Shown: positions 1 to 11,394 of the stretch, piece by piece
Layout: each line of letters begins with the position of its first letter
Numbering within the stretch: position 1 is the first letter of the stretch
From: Adiantum capillus-veneris
Taxonomy: Eukaryota; Streptophyta; Polypodiopsida; Polypodiales; Pteridaceae
Direction: 5' to 3'
Assembly (NCBI GenBank): GCA_014529385.2
Contig: CM043951.1
Coordinates: 113,446,469-113,506,468, forward strand
DNA: 60,000 nucleotides
Made by a program: the position numbers and the translations under genes
Notes under the pieces: generated by a model
Seen by the model: the letters and a program-made list of their open reading frames with translations, nothing else
Databases searched by the model: none
What the model was told of the DNA's origin: nothing

Positions 1-1474
1 AAAAAAAAAAAGAGCAAGAGCAATTAGCAAACGAGTTTGCACAATAAAAGTCAAAACATTGACTCAGACCTACACATGTCACATTTGGTACAGTGAACCA
101 GAAACCTATGCCATGAAACACCTTTGATCCTCATCACTTGAGTGATGGAGGGTAAGTAAGATTAGTACGATAGGAGTGTTTCTGTTTTAGAGTTGAGTGA
201 TTAGCAAAGTTCTCTTTTCCCACTGATGTGCCTCCTAGAGGTATTGTTTGTGTTTCATAGTGTGTACAGGAGCGTGTTGCTATTGATAGGATTTGGACCT
301 TCATGGAACCTTCAAATCAAGCGCGACCATCAACACAAACAGGTGTTTCTTGTCCATTAGCATTGCCCTTATCTTTTTTGCATCCATGTTTGTCTGCTTT
401 GATTATGATTGGTAGCATAATATTCAGTGCATTTGCTTAGTATCAAACATTTAATTCAATGTAATCTTTTGTCATAATCACTTGTTTAGGTGTAAAAATC
501 AAGCAGTCCGACTAAGCTAGTTTGACCAAGCTAGGTATTAGAAATCTTCTCTTAATACCATGGGGAATGCCTTCCTAATAAGCAATGGTTACTTAGGTTC
601 TTAATCCGATTTAGGCAGCATTGTATGAAATGTACTAGGGCTTTCTAGTGGGCTTAACCCTATTGACCTTTAGCTTAAGTATTATAAAGGGATTTTACTA
701 ATGTGATGAGCCTGGGGAGGGTAACAGTGTTATATGGCCCCCCAAAGTTACAAAATTAAAATGATGAAAATGAACAAACAAAAAATCAAAGTGCCAGAAT
801 GTAAAATTTTAAGCTGGAAGAGAAATCTCAGCTTGATTTGGTACTTCACTCACATGTATTGCCTATGGTACTAGAGCCCTAGAGGTTCCCAGTGTGGGCG
901 CTTTTCCTTGAAAAGCAAAAAACCCAAGGCATACAAAATAAGCACCCACTTCAAAATTGAATCAATGTGAAAAGACCTTGGGGGGTCAAAGAAAAAGTAA
1001 TCAGCCAGGCGATGATTTCATGAGAAATTCCTTTTATGGTAGCTTAACTACAAGGTTTTCTAGATATAGCCTCTAGTCAGCCCTTGAACATGAATACTTG
1101 GCTCTCGCAATTAAACAGCTTAATTGACCACAGAAAATTAAGAAGCTTACCCATGGTATTAATATTCGATCTCTAGTGCTTTTCGACCGTCAAATTAGCG
1201 ACCCCAGACTTGTTTAATTTTTTGCCTTTACATCTGTTTATGCATTTGATTACATTGCAATTTAATGTTCATTGCTGACAAATTGTTTGAAATTCTTTTA
1301 CCAATCAATGTGTCTACCTAAAACTGCATATGCTTTTTAAGAGAATGCAATTACTGTGCCAATATTGTTTGATTTTGCAGTGACTGAAGAAGGCTAAGGA
1401 CATTCATCTCAAATGCTCTTCCACCTCGACGAACCAGCTTCAACTCAATAGCTTCCGAGGACGGAATCTACATC
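1..1474. other. Unassigned sequence, probably partly LTR-element interior
   Basis: I see no open frame with a recognisable domain here. The last 100 bases or so lead into a purine tract and an LTR, and resemble the non-coding 3' tail of a plant gypsy element. The earlier part may be decayed interior of the same element or unrelated spacer; the sequence does not decide. Confidence 0.3.
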
Positions 1475-1487
1475 AGGAAGGGGGGCA
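1475..1487 (+). promoter_or_regulatory. Polypurine tract before a 3' LTR
   Basis: A purine run (AGGAAGGGGGG followed by CA) lies directly before a sequence starting TGTTAACC. In LTR retrotransposons this is where plus-strand DNA synthesis is primed. The position fits an element on the plus strand whose body lies to the left. Confidence 0.55.
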
Positions 1488-1780
1488 TGTTAACCCTCAT
1501 GGCACACGGACACCCATCACCTACGATGGACGCGTATTATGTATGATTTAGAGTCAGGTACCGGGCTTGTCGGACCAATAGGGAAAGGTAGAGTGATCGC
1601 CAATGAGAGGCGCACTTTAACTTGGACATTCAAGGGATTAGTTGGTTAAGCATGGGCGCCCAAGTGTGAATGGGGTGAGCTCCTATAAAAGCCAACTAAA
1701 CCTAATTTTTACTCATTCTCTCATTTGTGCAATTGAAGAGTGCTCTTGCTCCATCTCCATCTTCTTCTTCTTCACCTCCT

Positions 1781-1814
<34 letters not shown>

Positions 1815-2064
1815 TGTGTGTGCGATCGAGCATTACGAAGGCACGACGGCGGCGAAGCGGTTGAGCGCGGCACGACTGCAGCTTCTTCTTCATCGCGGCG
1901 AGGAATCCACCACGAAGGCGAGCGTAGAGCGGTGAGTGACACACCCTTTGTTTTCTTGAGCTTGCTAGTTTAGGCTTGTTGTGTGCTTGGAGCCGTTTGT
2001 GGCTCGCATACGGTGTATTGGCAAGTCCCTTGCTTCGACAGTGCGGCAAGGAGCGCACATAACA
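1488..2064 (+). repeat. 3' LTR (or solo LTR) of a gypsy-like element
   Basis: The segment begins TGTTA and ends TAACA, perfect 5-bp inverted termini with the TG...CA signature of LTRs. It follows a polypurine tract, has a TATA-like box near 1684 and is about 577 bp long. No second copy occurs in the window, so the partner LTR and target duplication cannot be tested. The reading frames inside are low-complexity and overlap a GT/GA microsatellite at 1783-1810, so I do not call them genes. Confidence 0.5.
1684..1691 (+). promoter_or_regulatory. TATA box in LTR
   Basis: TATAAAAG lies about 200 bp into the LTR, a usual U3 position, and is followed by a pyrimidine-rich leader. It would drive transcription to the right. 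It is a motif call only. Confidence 0.45.
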
Positions 2065-2082
2065 TTTAATGGCCTAAAAACT

Positions 2083-3864
2083 TGTGTGTAGCGGAAATTA
2101 GCATGAACATAGTGGGCATTTCATTAGAATAGATTCCTAATGAGAATTACAAGAGTGCTTGGGTGGAGAGAGCAACAAAAAGCATAACACCTAGTTAGAT
2201 AGCATGAAAAATACTTTCAAAAGAGAGAGAAATTAAGCTATTGACAACAGTTCAGGACCGGAATTGCATGGAGCCGGTCCCCCCTCCAAAAGGCTTTGTA
2301 TTATGGTTTCTCCCATCAAGAGAGACATTGTACAATACAATTCTTTGTGTTCCTTCAAGACTAGCTAGTGCAATGAAGATGAAATCTTCATGCACTAAGC
2401 AAAACACTTAGCAAACACAACTTAAATTATCCCCGGTCTCAGACCCAAGACCTCACACACCTTCGAAGATGGTGAGAGCTAGCAGGGCATGAGAGTAGAT
2501 TGAGAGGAAGAAGAAGTATCTTATGAGAAAGATGTACATCTCCTCACATAATAACGCATATTAGAATAGCTTAGCCCTGGGGCGGTCACTTTTTAGAATG
2601 TGTATGCTATCACGTGAGTTAACCGGAGAGGATTAATAAAAGATCAAAATGTATCAAAATGTATACATACAGAGGGGGGTGGGGTTTTTTTAAATAGGCA
2701 CGTAGTGTAAATATAGTATGTATATTGAGGTATTATTAATAACCTCTTGAACGCACGGGATATAGGAAGCTTTTGATAAGTGACCGCCCCGGGAGCTTAG
2801 CTTAGTAATTAGCTTGGTAGAGGAGATGAGCATGCATTGAAGCTTGGCTCTTGGTTGGATTTGCATCCACATGCCAAGAGTGTGTCGATGTAGGCTTCTA
2901 TCTCACAAGCTTGGAGTAGGTGATGAGCTCTCCATTAAAGCTTGGGAAGAGATATTCTTCTTTTCTTCACACATAGACTGTGTGTGAGTGTGTGTGTGAT
3001 AATGCCTTGTAAAAATCAGCCCCCTCTCTCTCTTGGGTGAGCTCTCTTGCTATTTTGCTCATACTCTACCCTCATTGGACCTCCCCAAGTCAAGCCAATG
3101 ACTATTAAGCACCATAAGTGATAGCCTTCTGACATGTGTCCCCCTTTCCCCTTTTGTGATAGCTTTAGCTAATTTAATAATTCATCTAAACTCTTATTGG
3201 ACCCCTTTGCCTCCTGGCCAATAGGAATCAGGCAAGCCATTGGGTTGCTGAATTCTCATTGGACTACTTGGGAGATGTCCAATAGTCTTCTAGAGGACTT
3301 AATTGTCATTGGTTCTTTTATTAAGTGTTTTTAAATTAATTAAACTAGATTTACTCTAGCCTAATTCTCATTGGTCCACCTCCAAGGCCATCCAATAGAA
3401 ATTGGGCACACCTTGTGGGCATCTGGCATAGGGAGCTGACATGTGTCCCTCATTCCCTTTGTGTAAAGGGAGCTTGTGTGTGTGTGACTTTCTCTCTCAT
3501 CCCCTACTCCCAAGGCTCGCCCCCTCCTATGTAGGGATTTGTAAAGACTTTTTGGGTCACACACAAAGCATCCAATTCCCTTAAGGTTGACCTTTGGACA
3601 CAACCTTTGAATTTTGGAACCTTAGCATTTTGGAAGTCTTAATGGGCTGAACCTTAGGGTCTTTTTAGCCCATTGTTTCACATGGCTCTTTTGCAGATGC
3701 CCCCCCCTTTGGATCCCTATTTTCCCACCTTTAGATCCCTACTGTGGCCGGTCTGCTGGCTTAACCAATATTCTAGCTTTTTCTCCGCTGGCACTTTCCC
3801 ATATTAAATGATCAGTTTAACATGAGAAAATCATTTAGGAGAATTAGATATTGATTATTATGAT
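2083..3864 (-). repeat. Solo LTR of the chromovirus family
   Basis: The left half aligns with 59478-60000, the 5' LTR of the minus-strand chromovirus, including a shared block around GGTCCCCCCTCCAAAAGG. The right end (3795-3864, CCCATATTAAATGATCA onward) aligns with the 3' LTR remnant ending at 48753. No gag or pol flanks it and no pyrimidine tract follows on the right, so it looks like a solo LTR left by recombination between two LTRs. The left boundary is uncertain by about 20 bp, I could not find a target duplication, and the terminal CA has become TA. A MITE sits inside it. Confidence 0.65.
2568..2801. mobile_element. MITE copy 1 with 8-bp target duplication
   Basis: A 218-bp element at 2576-2793 has inverted ends: CCTGGGGCGGTCACTT on the left, and CCCGGGGCGGTCACTT when the right end is read in reverse. 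It is flanked by perfect copies of AGCTTAGC at 2568-2575 and 2794-2801. Similarity between the ends continues, degenerately, through a (CTAT..CCCGTG / CTATCACGTG) block to about 45 bp. It has no coding capacity, so it would depend on a transposase elsewhere. Eight-base duplications are typical of hAT-like transposons, but the terminal bases are not the usual CAGGG, so the superfamily is open. It lies inside the solo LTR at 2083-3864. Confidence 0.8.
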
Positions 3865-4355
3865 AGGGAGAAAGCAGATCTTACAAAGTTTGGGGGCTTC
3901 CACTCTCAATTTTTCCCCTCGTTTCTAATGTGGCATGCTGAGAAAAATATAGGGTTTGTAAGATCTTGGAAAAGGGCTTCTATGCCAGCTTTGTCTTCAC
4001 TGGTAGGCTTTATTCAAGGTGCTTTTGATGGGGTATCTTTCTCTCATGATTTTTCTTGGTTTGCACAGTCTCGATGCTGCTTAAGTGGAGACTATCATGC
4101 TTGGGGTGGTGGTTATTATTTGGGCTCAAAATTATTCGATGTGCTCGCTACTGCTTTGTTCTCTGGTTCTCTTCTATGGATGGTGACCATTCAGACAAGG
4201 ATGGGCTCGTGATAGGAGGACCTCCTTGGTGGCAGTTGGATGTCAATGTGGCTGCATTTGGTTGCTTAGTGTAGTTTGGTGATGGGGACTATGGTTCCTC
4301 CCCCTTCTGGTGATGTCCCGGTTTGCTTGAAGGTCTTGGTTGGCAGTTGGAAGTT
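3865..4355. other. Left part of a split unrecognised sequence
   Basis: This stretch continues at 8796 on the far side of the copia insertion. A 94-codon frame exists at 3928-4212 but has no domain I recognise. Together with 8796-9117 it ends in an A-rich tail, which suggests the 3' part of a LINE or another reverse-transcribed sequence. Confidence 0.3.
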
Positions 4356-4360
4356 CCTAG

Positions 4361-4587
4361 TGTTGGAATTAGGGTTGTAGAGAAACACACACAGCTTGGA
4401 GAAGACGAAGGAAACTCAAGGCACACAATAGATAGTGTGTAACTTAGTGTGCAATGGAAAGATAGATAGCCCTAGAGTGATGGGCGTATATACAATGCAC
4501 GGGGGAAAAAACCTCCTAACGAGGGAAAAAATGCCCCGGCGGTCCTAGTGTGTTCACACACATCACTACCACATGTATATGGTAACA
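4361..4587 (-). repeat. Copia 3' LTR
   Basis: Starts TGTTGGAATTAGGG and ends GGTAACA in plus coordinates, matching 8566-8790. In the sense direction it carries a TGTATATAC TATA-like box, also present in the partner LTR. It has a 4-bp duplication (ATAG) absent from the partner. Confidence 0.92.
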
Positions 4588-4600
4588 AATCCCCCCTGGA
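4588..4600 (-). promoter_or_regulatory. Copia polypurine tract
   Basis: Read on the minus strand this is CCAGGGGGGATT, directly before the 3' LTR, where plus-strand synthesis is primed. Confidence 0.75.
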
Positions 4601-4657
4601 GTGATGCGGTGAACGAGAGCTGGCACATGAGTAAAGGGAAGTGCCATGCCCTAAGGA

Positions 4658-6592
4658 TTAATCCACAAAGGGGAGTAAGCCCAAAGATTTGCGGAAAGCT
4701 TCAAGCTTCTCACGAGACAATGCCTTTGTGAAAAGATCTGCAAGGTTGTCCTGTGTTGGCACATAAGCCAAGCTGATCTCTCCTACTGAGAGCCTCTCCC
4801 TGACATAGTGGTAATGCACCTTAATGTGCTTTGTGCGAGCATGAAAAACTGGGTTCCTCGCAACTGCCAATGCGCTCTGACTGTCAGTGTAGATAGTGTT
4901 GGCAGTGTCCTGTCCAACACCCAAGACATCCATAAGGCGTCTGAGCCATACACACTCAACCGTAGATGTGAAGACTGCCCTGTACTCAGCCTCACAACTC
5001 GAAGTGGCCATAATAGGTTGCTTCTTGCTCAACCATGATATACATGAACTGCCAAGCATGAAACAAAAACCACTTGTGGACACTCGCGTGTCAAAACAAC
5101 TAGCCCAATCTGAGTCCGAAAAAGCATGTAAGTCTGGCGGCAATGATCCCCCCTTGGGATAAAACAAGCCAAGATGTAAAGTGCCACTAAGGTAGCGGAA
5201 AATCCTCTTGACAGCCTGCCAATGCTTAGACCCTGGGCTATGCATAAATCTGTTGACCTGTGAGACTGCAAACTGAATATCCGGCCTCGTGTTGGATACA
5301 TAAATGAGGCAGCCAACAATAGTTTGCTAAAGAGTGACATCAGCAGGATCGCCAGCATCATGTAGACTCAACTTCAAACCTGTTTCCATGGGAGTGGCAA
5401 TAGGTTTGCAATCCTCAAGTCCAAACTTACATAGCAATGTCTCTATGTAACTTTTCTGACACAAGGCAATACCACCATCACACTGCTTAAACTGTATACC
5501 CAAGTAATGATGCAACAATCCCAAATCTTTCATCTTGAAAGTAGCATTCAAATCAGCCTTAAATTTAGCAATATGTCTCTCATTTGGTCCAGTGATCAGC
5601 AAATCATCAACATAAAGAACCACAATGAGAAATAGATCATCCTCACGCTTTACATACAATGTGCTTTCTGTTGGACTGTTACGAAAGCCTCGTTTAACCA
5701 AATGAGTGTCAGCTTTCTCATACCAAGCACGAGGAGATTGCTTCAACCCATACAAAGCCTTGTTACATTTGCACACTTTGTCCTCTTGTCCTTTTATGAC
5801 AAAACCGCGAGGCTGCGTTACATAAACTTCCTCAAATATGTCACCATTCAAGAAAGCAGTAACAATGTCTGATTGATGTACATCCCAACAAAATGAGATG
5901 CCAATGCACATAGAAAACACACAGTAGTCATACGACAAGTGGGAGAAAAAGTCTCTTCATAATCTATGCCTTTTTGCTGTGCATAACCCTTTGCAACAAG
6001 TCGAGCCTTATGGCTATCGATCTCACCATCCAGTTTGCGTTTCAACTTGTAAACCCACTTCGGACCAATGGCCTTTTTGCCAGGAGGCAAATCACATAAA
6101 TTCCATGTGTCATTCTCTATAAGTGCATCATATTCTGATTGCATGGCAGCCATCCAATTTTCTGAATTCTGTGCTTCATCAAAAGACAGAGGCTCCTCAA
6201 CATCATGGAAGCTAGACACAGCCAAAGCATAACAATCTGATGCATAAGATGCATGGCAAGAGCTTGAACGAGTACGACTAGACAAAGGTGCATCCAATTT
6301 ACTGTCACGCAAAGTGTGCACCAGCCATTTTGGCATACCTCTAGCCTGCTCATTTTCAGCCCTTTCCTCATCAAGTACATCATGTACATCTGCGTCAGTA
6401 ATAGGCTGATCTATAACATTTTCAGAAACTCCCATAGGCTGTACATTTGCCTCATTGGAACTTACATTCGTATTTCCACCACTGAAAAGAGGCAACAAAG
6501 TGTCATAAATGTCCTGTGAGCTTACATCACTATCTCTAGTACATGACAGCAAGGGCTGAACAGAATCTTCCACAAACACTACATCCCGAGAA
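4658..6592 (-). pseudogene. Copia reverse transcriptase and RNase H (broken)
   Basis: Reads from right to left. An acidic linker is followed by the RT start (NDTWNLCDLPPGKKAIG, KARLVAKGYAQ), the palm motif LYVDDLLITG with an intact YVDD near 5610, and RNase H with SDSDWA, CEAEYRA and TDSQSA, whose acidic residues form the active site. It ends with the usual KHIKVHYHYVRER and DLFTKAL signatures. One frameshift near 5900 and one stop at 5327-5329 break it. The upstream end joins the protease segment at about 6592 with no integrase between: sequence expected after the integrase (FSRDVVFVEDS) follows the GAG-pre-integrase zone at once. Confidence 0.92.
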
Positions 6593-7361
6593 AAGGTGCT
6601 TCAAGAGGCGGCAAAGAAGCAACCATATCAGATTTTTGCAAACGCAGCAAACTGGCAAAATTTAGATGACCAAAATGTGCATGCCAAAGTTTTGCATCTG
6701 AAGTAGCCCTTGAATCTGCAATAGCATTTGCAAAATTTTGTCCACACTTGTCATACAAAGTGAGCTTATACAGCCCATGGCACAAAAGGCCAGATGCAAC
6801 AATTTCATCACCAAAACTGAGATCATGAACTGTACATCTGTCATCCACAAATTTGACTTCAAGTCCAAGTCTATCAAGTGCGAATACAGACAAGAGATTC
6901 TTCTTGATCCCAGGTACATAAAGTGCATCATCAAGTGTGAAGTAACTGCCATTAGCAGCAGTGAGCACAATCTTTCCAACTCCCTGAACTGGATAAGAGG
7001 CGTTGTTGGCACAAGTGATTGAATTCCCATGAGGGACAGACTCAAGAGAGGTAAACAATTCACGATGTGAGGTAATGTGCTTTGTAGCACCACTGTCGAA
7101 ATACCACACATGTGAATCTGCAGCAACTGACAAGCATGCATCATGGATAGTAGGATTGTAAGTGCACTCTGCGCTAAAAGTCCATTCTGCATCAGCATCA
7201 GCAACACAGTCTCCTTTCACAGAAGACTCAACAATGGCTGCATTTGTAGTGGAACCAGCATTTTCAGTGGAACCACCCTCTTTCTTCTTAGCCTCTTTGG
7301 CCTTCAACTTAGGACACGACTTGATCAAGTGATCATTGGATTTACAATAATGGCAACGCAT
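6593..7361 (-). pseudogene. Copia zinc knuckle, protease and pre-integrase region
   Basis: The frame opens with a retroviral zinc knuckle (CHYCKSNDHLIKSC, pattern CX2CX4HX4C), which binds RNA in the gag particle. It is followed by the aspartic protease active site WYFDSGATKHIT (D-S-G), and by the GAG-pre-integrase motif LWHAHFGHLNF ahead of the integrase. The integrase itself is absent. The segment is out of frame with gag by an indel near 7340. Confidence 0.9.
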
Positions 7362-8203
7362 CTTCTTTTGCCCTTATCACCAGAATTGCTAGACGAAGTA
7401 TTGCCAATAGAAGCATTAGGAACAGAATTTTTGCCACTCGCAGCAGAACCATAAGAATTGGCTGCATTACTGTTACCACCCTCTCTTTGAGAAGCAATAA
7501 AAGCCTGTTCAACTGCACGCTGCCTAGTCCTGTTTTTTTTGGAAAGTGACTCTTGCAACAGCAATGTGCATAATGCATCAAACTTGACAACTTCAGGATT
7601 TCCTTGGGTCATAAGTCTCCAAGTACTAGCAAAAGTCTGGTAGGAATCTGGTAAGGCATCAAGAACAGTCTGTACAAGAGAACTGTCTGAAATGACTTCA
7701 CCTGCAGAAATAAGCTGCTCATTGATATCCTTGACACTAGCAAGGAAAGTGTCCATATCATCTTTCTCATGCATAATCTTCGACTCTAGCTCTTTACGCA
7801 GCAAAGCAATTTTAGCCTCATTGCGGCTTGCATAAAGACCTGCTAGAATATCCCAAGCCTGTTTTGCAGATTTTGCTGAACGGATGTGAGGAACAATGGT
7901 GCGCTTCACAGACAACGCAATGAATGCATGAGCCTGCGCATCCTTAACATCCCAGCGAGCTTGTTCTGCCGTAGGCAAAACAACTCTAACAACTGCAATC
8001 CTTGCAGCAAGACCTGCAACATCCTCAACATCGCCTACATCCTCAGAACTAGGACGTACATCAATGCCCTGCACAATGTTCTAGACACCCTTTGACACAA
8101 GAACATGTTGCATCATATAAGCCCACATAGGGTAGTTGTCCCCATCCAACCTGTCCTCAGCAGCAAACATCTTGAACACATCTGTGTTGTTGTTGTTAGC
8201 CAT
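7325..8203 (-). pseudogene. Copia gag (UBN2-type nucleocapsid/capsid)
   Basis: The likely start is the ATG at 8203 (MANNNNTDVFKMFAAEDRLDG), preceded by the leader and primer site. The body shows the copia gag pattern: a DNYPMWAYMM segment, AKQAWDILAGLY, LLRKELESKIMHEKDDM, and LVQTVLDALPDSYQTFAS. This protein builds the virus-like particle in the cytoplasm. An in-frame stop at 8081-8083 and a frameshift near 7340, just before the zinc knuckle, disable it. Confidence 0.88.
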
Positions 8204-8550
8204 GGTAAATGCTGCACCTAATGTGAAAACTGCCCGAAAATAGGAGAAACTGAGCGGGAACAACCTGTGCTATATAGCACAAACCGTAGAAGACTATAAG
8301 GCACCTGTTATGCAGAAAACGGCATTGACAGAAATGCTACACAAAATGACGAAATAGCCTGTGCAATACTGTCTGTAGTGGAAACGGAGGCTGAAATGAG
8401 CCCAAATCAAAATTCTGAGCAGACCGAGCTCTTCGAGCCATCCCAAAATTTTTGTCGACCTGCGAACGCTTGCCAAAGCTCACTGAAATCGAAGAAAGTG
8501 AGCAGGCGTGTGCTGGAGCAGCTGGCGACTAAGCCCGGGAGGACGTGACC

Positions 8551-8565
8551 TGCTTTGATACCAAT
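8551..8565 (-). promoter_or_regulatory. Primer binding site (initiator Met tRNA)
   Basis: On the minus strand this reads AATTGGTATCAAAGCA, directly after the 5' LTR. TGGTATCAGAGC is the plant initiator tRNA-Met complement used by copia elements; one base differs here. Confidence 0.85.
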
Positions 8566-8790
8566 TGTTGGAATTAGGGTTGCATAGAAACACACACAGC
8601 TTGGAGAAGACGAAGGAAGCTCAAGGCACACAATAGAGTGTGTAACTTAGTGTGCAATGGAAAGATAGATAGCCATAGAGTGATGGGTGTATATACAATG
8701 CACGGGGAAAAAAACCTCCTAAAGAGGGAAAAAATGCCCCGGCGGTCCTAGTGTGTTCACACACATCACTACCACATGTATATGGTAACA
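8566..8790 (-). repeat. Copia 5' LTR
   Basis: 225 bp, matching 4361-4587 and, in opposite orientation, 11395-11622. Carries the element promoter in the sense direction (TGTATATAC box near 8695). Confidence 0.92.
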
Positions 8791-8795
8791 CCTAG

Positions 8796-9117
8796 CCGGA
8801 GGTGGCAAGGTTTCAAGTGGTAGTTGGTGCCTTACAGGTGGCAGCTCGTCCATGCTTTCTTTGACTTTGTATGCAAGGGTGGCTCCGTGTAAAGCCTACC
8901 ATATGGTTTGTCTATGTATTCTGGGTTAGAGGGCTCCTTGAAAAAACCCTCAGATGTTTTATTTCAGTGCAAGTGACTCCCTTATTAGCCTTTTGAACCT
9001 TTGGAATTTGGTTTGGCCATGGCTCGAGTCGAGCATGGTGCTATTGTAGGGTTTTCTTTTTCATAATCTAATCTTACATGATATGTGAGTTTCAAAAAAA
9101 AAAACAAAAACAAAATA
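8796..9117 (+). other. Right part of the split sequence, ending in an A-rich tail
   Basis: Continues 3865-4355 across the copia insertion. It ends with an AT-rich stretch and then an A-rich tail at about 9097-9117 interrupted by C. This is the form of a LINE or retroposon 3' end. I cannot see an endonuclease or RT domain, so the class is an inference. Confidence 0.35.
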
Positions 9118-9187
9118 GTGTGGATAAGGGAATAGATGCCTTCATCCCAATGGCCTAACATTTGTGAGCATGCATAAGGAAGACCGA

Positions 9188-9335
9188 GTGATCACTTTTC
9201 AAAATGTGTATTAATTGAAGATGATTATTAATACTCTAGAATGTATAATTTTATGTATACATTAGAGGGGGTGGGTTTTTTTTGAGTAGGCACACAATGT
9301 AAATATAATATGTTTGTATTAAGAAAACAAGAAAG
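9188..9335. mobile_element. MITE fragment (copy 3)
   Basis: Aligns with the left and central part of the MITE at 2576-2793: GATCACTTTTCAAAATGTGTA at the end, then the central GTATACATTAGAGGGGGTGGG and AGTAGGCACACAATGTAAATATAATATG blocks. The right inverted end is missing and no duplication can be seen, so it is a truncated, older copy. Confidence 0.6.
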
Positions 9336-11200
9336 ATACAAGATAGCCGATGCAAAGAAATCTTGCCATGGGATGAGAGGGAAAACAAATCTCTAGCTTT
9401 TGTGGGAGCTAGCAACTCATAAAACTACCCATCCATCCATAACCTTGATAGTGTATAGTGATAGTTTCTACTTCTTTTTAATCAAATTAGTACTTGTGGG
9501 TGAACTAGGGATATCTACAATAAGATGCTTAACACTAGGTTGGTAGCCTAACAAGACATAAAAGTGTCCTTTCAGTGTTTTGGAAAAACAAAAACTCAAA
9601 ACCATAGTAGGTCCACTCATTTTGGTAAATTCTTTCATGAGCTTATAGTTCAAGGATCACTAAGTATGGTAAAAATGAAAAACCTGTAGATTTTCTCATC
9701 AATTGGTTACAACAAGTCTCCAAAGTTGATGGACTAGTTCACTATGCCCAAAACAATCTTTTCTTATGGTTGATTGCATATAAATGAGATTGGAGATTTT
9801 TGTAGGACATGAGATAAAATTCCCTGTGAACCTCAATGGGTTGGTGACAAAACATATGGTTGCTATTTCCTCACTATTTTTTCTTTTGGAAAAAGAAGGT
9901 ATAAAAACGTTGCATTTTTTGCCATTCTATTGACCTATCAACAAAATTTCTATAATCACACTCAATACAAATAATATATACATGTTTCCTTACTTCCCTT
10001 GGGCCTTTGGACTCAAAAGGAGCCATGGAGAACAATAGATCTCTTACCAAGTGGAACCTTGGGGACAATGATGAAGTGCTAAATGCAACAAACATGAAAA
10101 AATGGGTTTAGCATTATGACCTTTAAAATCCCATAGAACTACTCAATATCTAGCCAAATTTGACGTTTATGGTTGCTACCTACAAAATGCATAGGATTAG
10201 CCTAAGAAACTACCAATGTTGAAAAAGCTATACTTGCTACACTAGAATGTCTTCTATTCTTTTGCAATTAAAAAACTCAACCATCGCCGTATTCTACATA
10301 GGGTATTAGGTGTCTAAAACTAAAGGAAGATTAGCTTTATGTGTCACATGCCACTTACACAATCAGAATTGCGTTTAATTACTGAGAAAACCACCAAAAA
10401 AATCATGAAGTTGCTAAATTTGGTCAAAAAATAGGATTAGGCAATTCTTATAATTTGATCATAATTTTCAACTTTAACACTTAATTCTCCCTAGAAGCAT
10501 CACAACATGTTGAGAAATACTAATCCTCTAGCATTCTAAACCTTATAAACATGAATTTTAGAGAAGACACGTTTTTCACACAATTTAGGTTTAGAAATGA
10601 TGTGAAAGAGTAAGGTTAATAGTGAAATTAAAATTCCAAGAAAATGTCAAGTTCTTTAAAGCTCATAAGGCAAATTGTGGATATAGCACCTAGAAATTTA
10701 TTTTCAAACTCTTCAAATACTTGAAGAAAAAAGGTCACTTAACAAGACATAAACATGTCTCGAACATAAAAGTGTCCCATTACCAGCCTAGTGTTAAAGA
10801 GATCAATATTATTAACTGTTGCAGTTGCTTTAGAGATGAACATGTATATCTGAGTTTCCATAATTGTTGCAACCTATTTTTGATATCTTTAGCTTGTAGA
10901 TCGGCAAGCATTGCTTTGGCTTCAAACCATCTCCTCTCCTCCTCCTCTCAAGCTCTGCCTTCTTTCTTATTTTCAAAGTTCTTCCACTTCTTCTTTTAGA
11001 TTTCTGTTTGGACCTCTGATTATTTCTTCACTTTAGACCTTGCTCTTTATATCACCGAGTGGATGTTGCGCACTAGGGAGGGCCAAGCATGAGGGTCCAC
11101 CACCCTCACATCATTCTTTAACTTATGCAACACCATCTTAGCAAGGGACTTGAAAAGAGAAACCGAACTGAATAATGAAGGCGTGTGTGTGCGTGTGTGT

Positions 11201-11202
<2 letters not shown>
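9336..11202. other. AT-rich spacer without recognisable genes
   Basis: Only short frames without domains are present. The one structure I notice is a pair of related segments in opposite orientation near 9528-9545 (AACACTAGGTTGGTA) and 10779-10796 (TACCAGCCTAGTGTT), each next to an AACAAGACATAAA-like string. The pieces could be ends of a decayed transposon or chance. Confidence 0.3.

Positions 11203-11280
<78 letters not shown>
11203..11280. repeat. (GA)39 microsatellite
   Basis: A pure GA run of 78 bases preceded by a short GT run. It creates long Arg-Glu or Ser-Leu frames in both directions that are not genes. Confidence 0.98.
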
Positions 11281-11283
<3 letters not shown>

Positions 11284-11394
11284 CACAGAATGTTGGATCC
11301 CAACCACCCCCAAGGGACCCCTTGCTTTGTTGTTAGAGCAAGTACTTGCTTTATTGCTTGCACAATGCTGTTACAGTGATCCTGTATAGATACT

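Larger units (their letters stand above)
4356..8795 (-). mobile_element. Copia LTR retrotransposon, integrase-deleted, with CCTAG target duplication
   Basis: The element occupies 4361-8790 and reads on the minus strand. Both ends carry about 226-bp LTRs starting TGTTGGAATT and ending TAACA. CCTAG is duplicated at 4356-4360 and 8791-8795. Order in the sense direction is LTR, primer site, gag, protease, (integrase missing), reverse transcriptase, RNase H, purine tract, LTR, which is the copia order. By eye the LTRs differ at about seven bases plus one 4-bp indel. Gag and pol carry stops and frameshifts and the integrase core is deleted, so it cannot be autonomous. Two other remnants of the family are at 11395-11780 and 34405-48615. 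Confidence 0.93.

Noticed and set aside
1702-2058. Basic frames of 77-118 codons in the first LTR
   Set aside because: They overlap a GT/GA microsatellite and leader sequence and have no domain.
3928-4274. Possible small gene of 94 codons
   Set aside because: No recognisable domain; it lies in a sequence that ends in an A-rich tail and looks like a retroposon end.
11047-11389. Reading frames of Ser-Leu or Arg-Glu repeats
   Set aside because: They are produced by the (GA)39 run and have no protein-like flanks.
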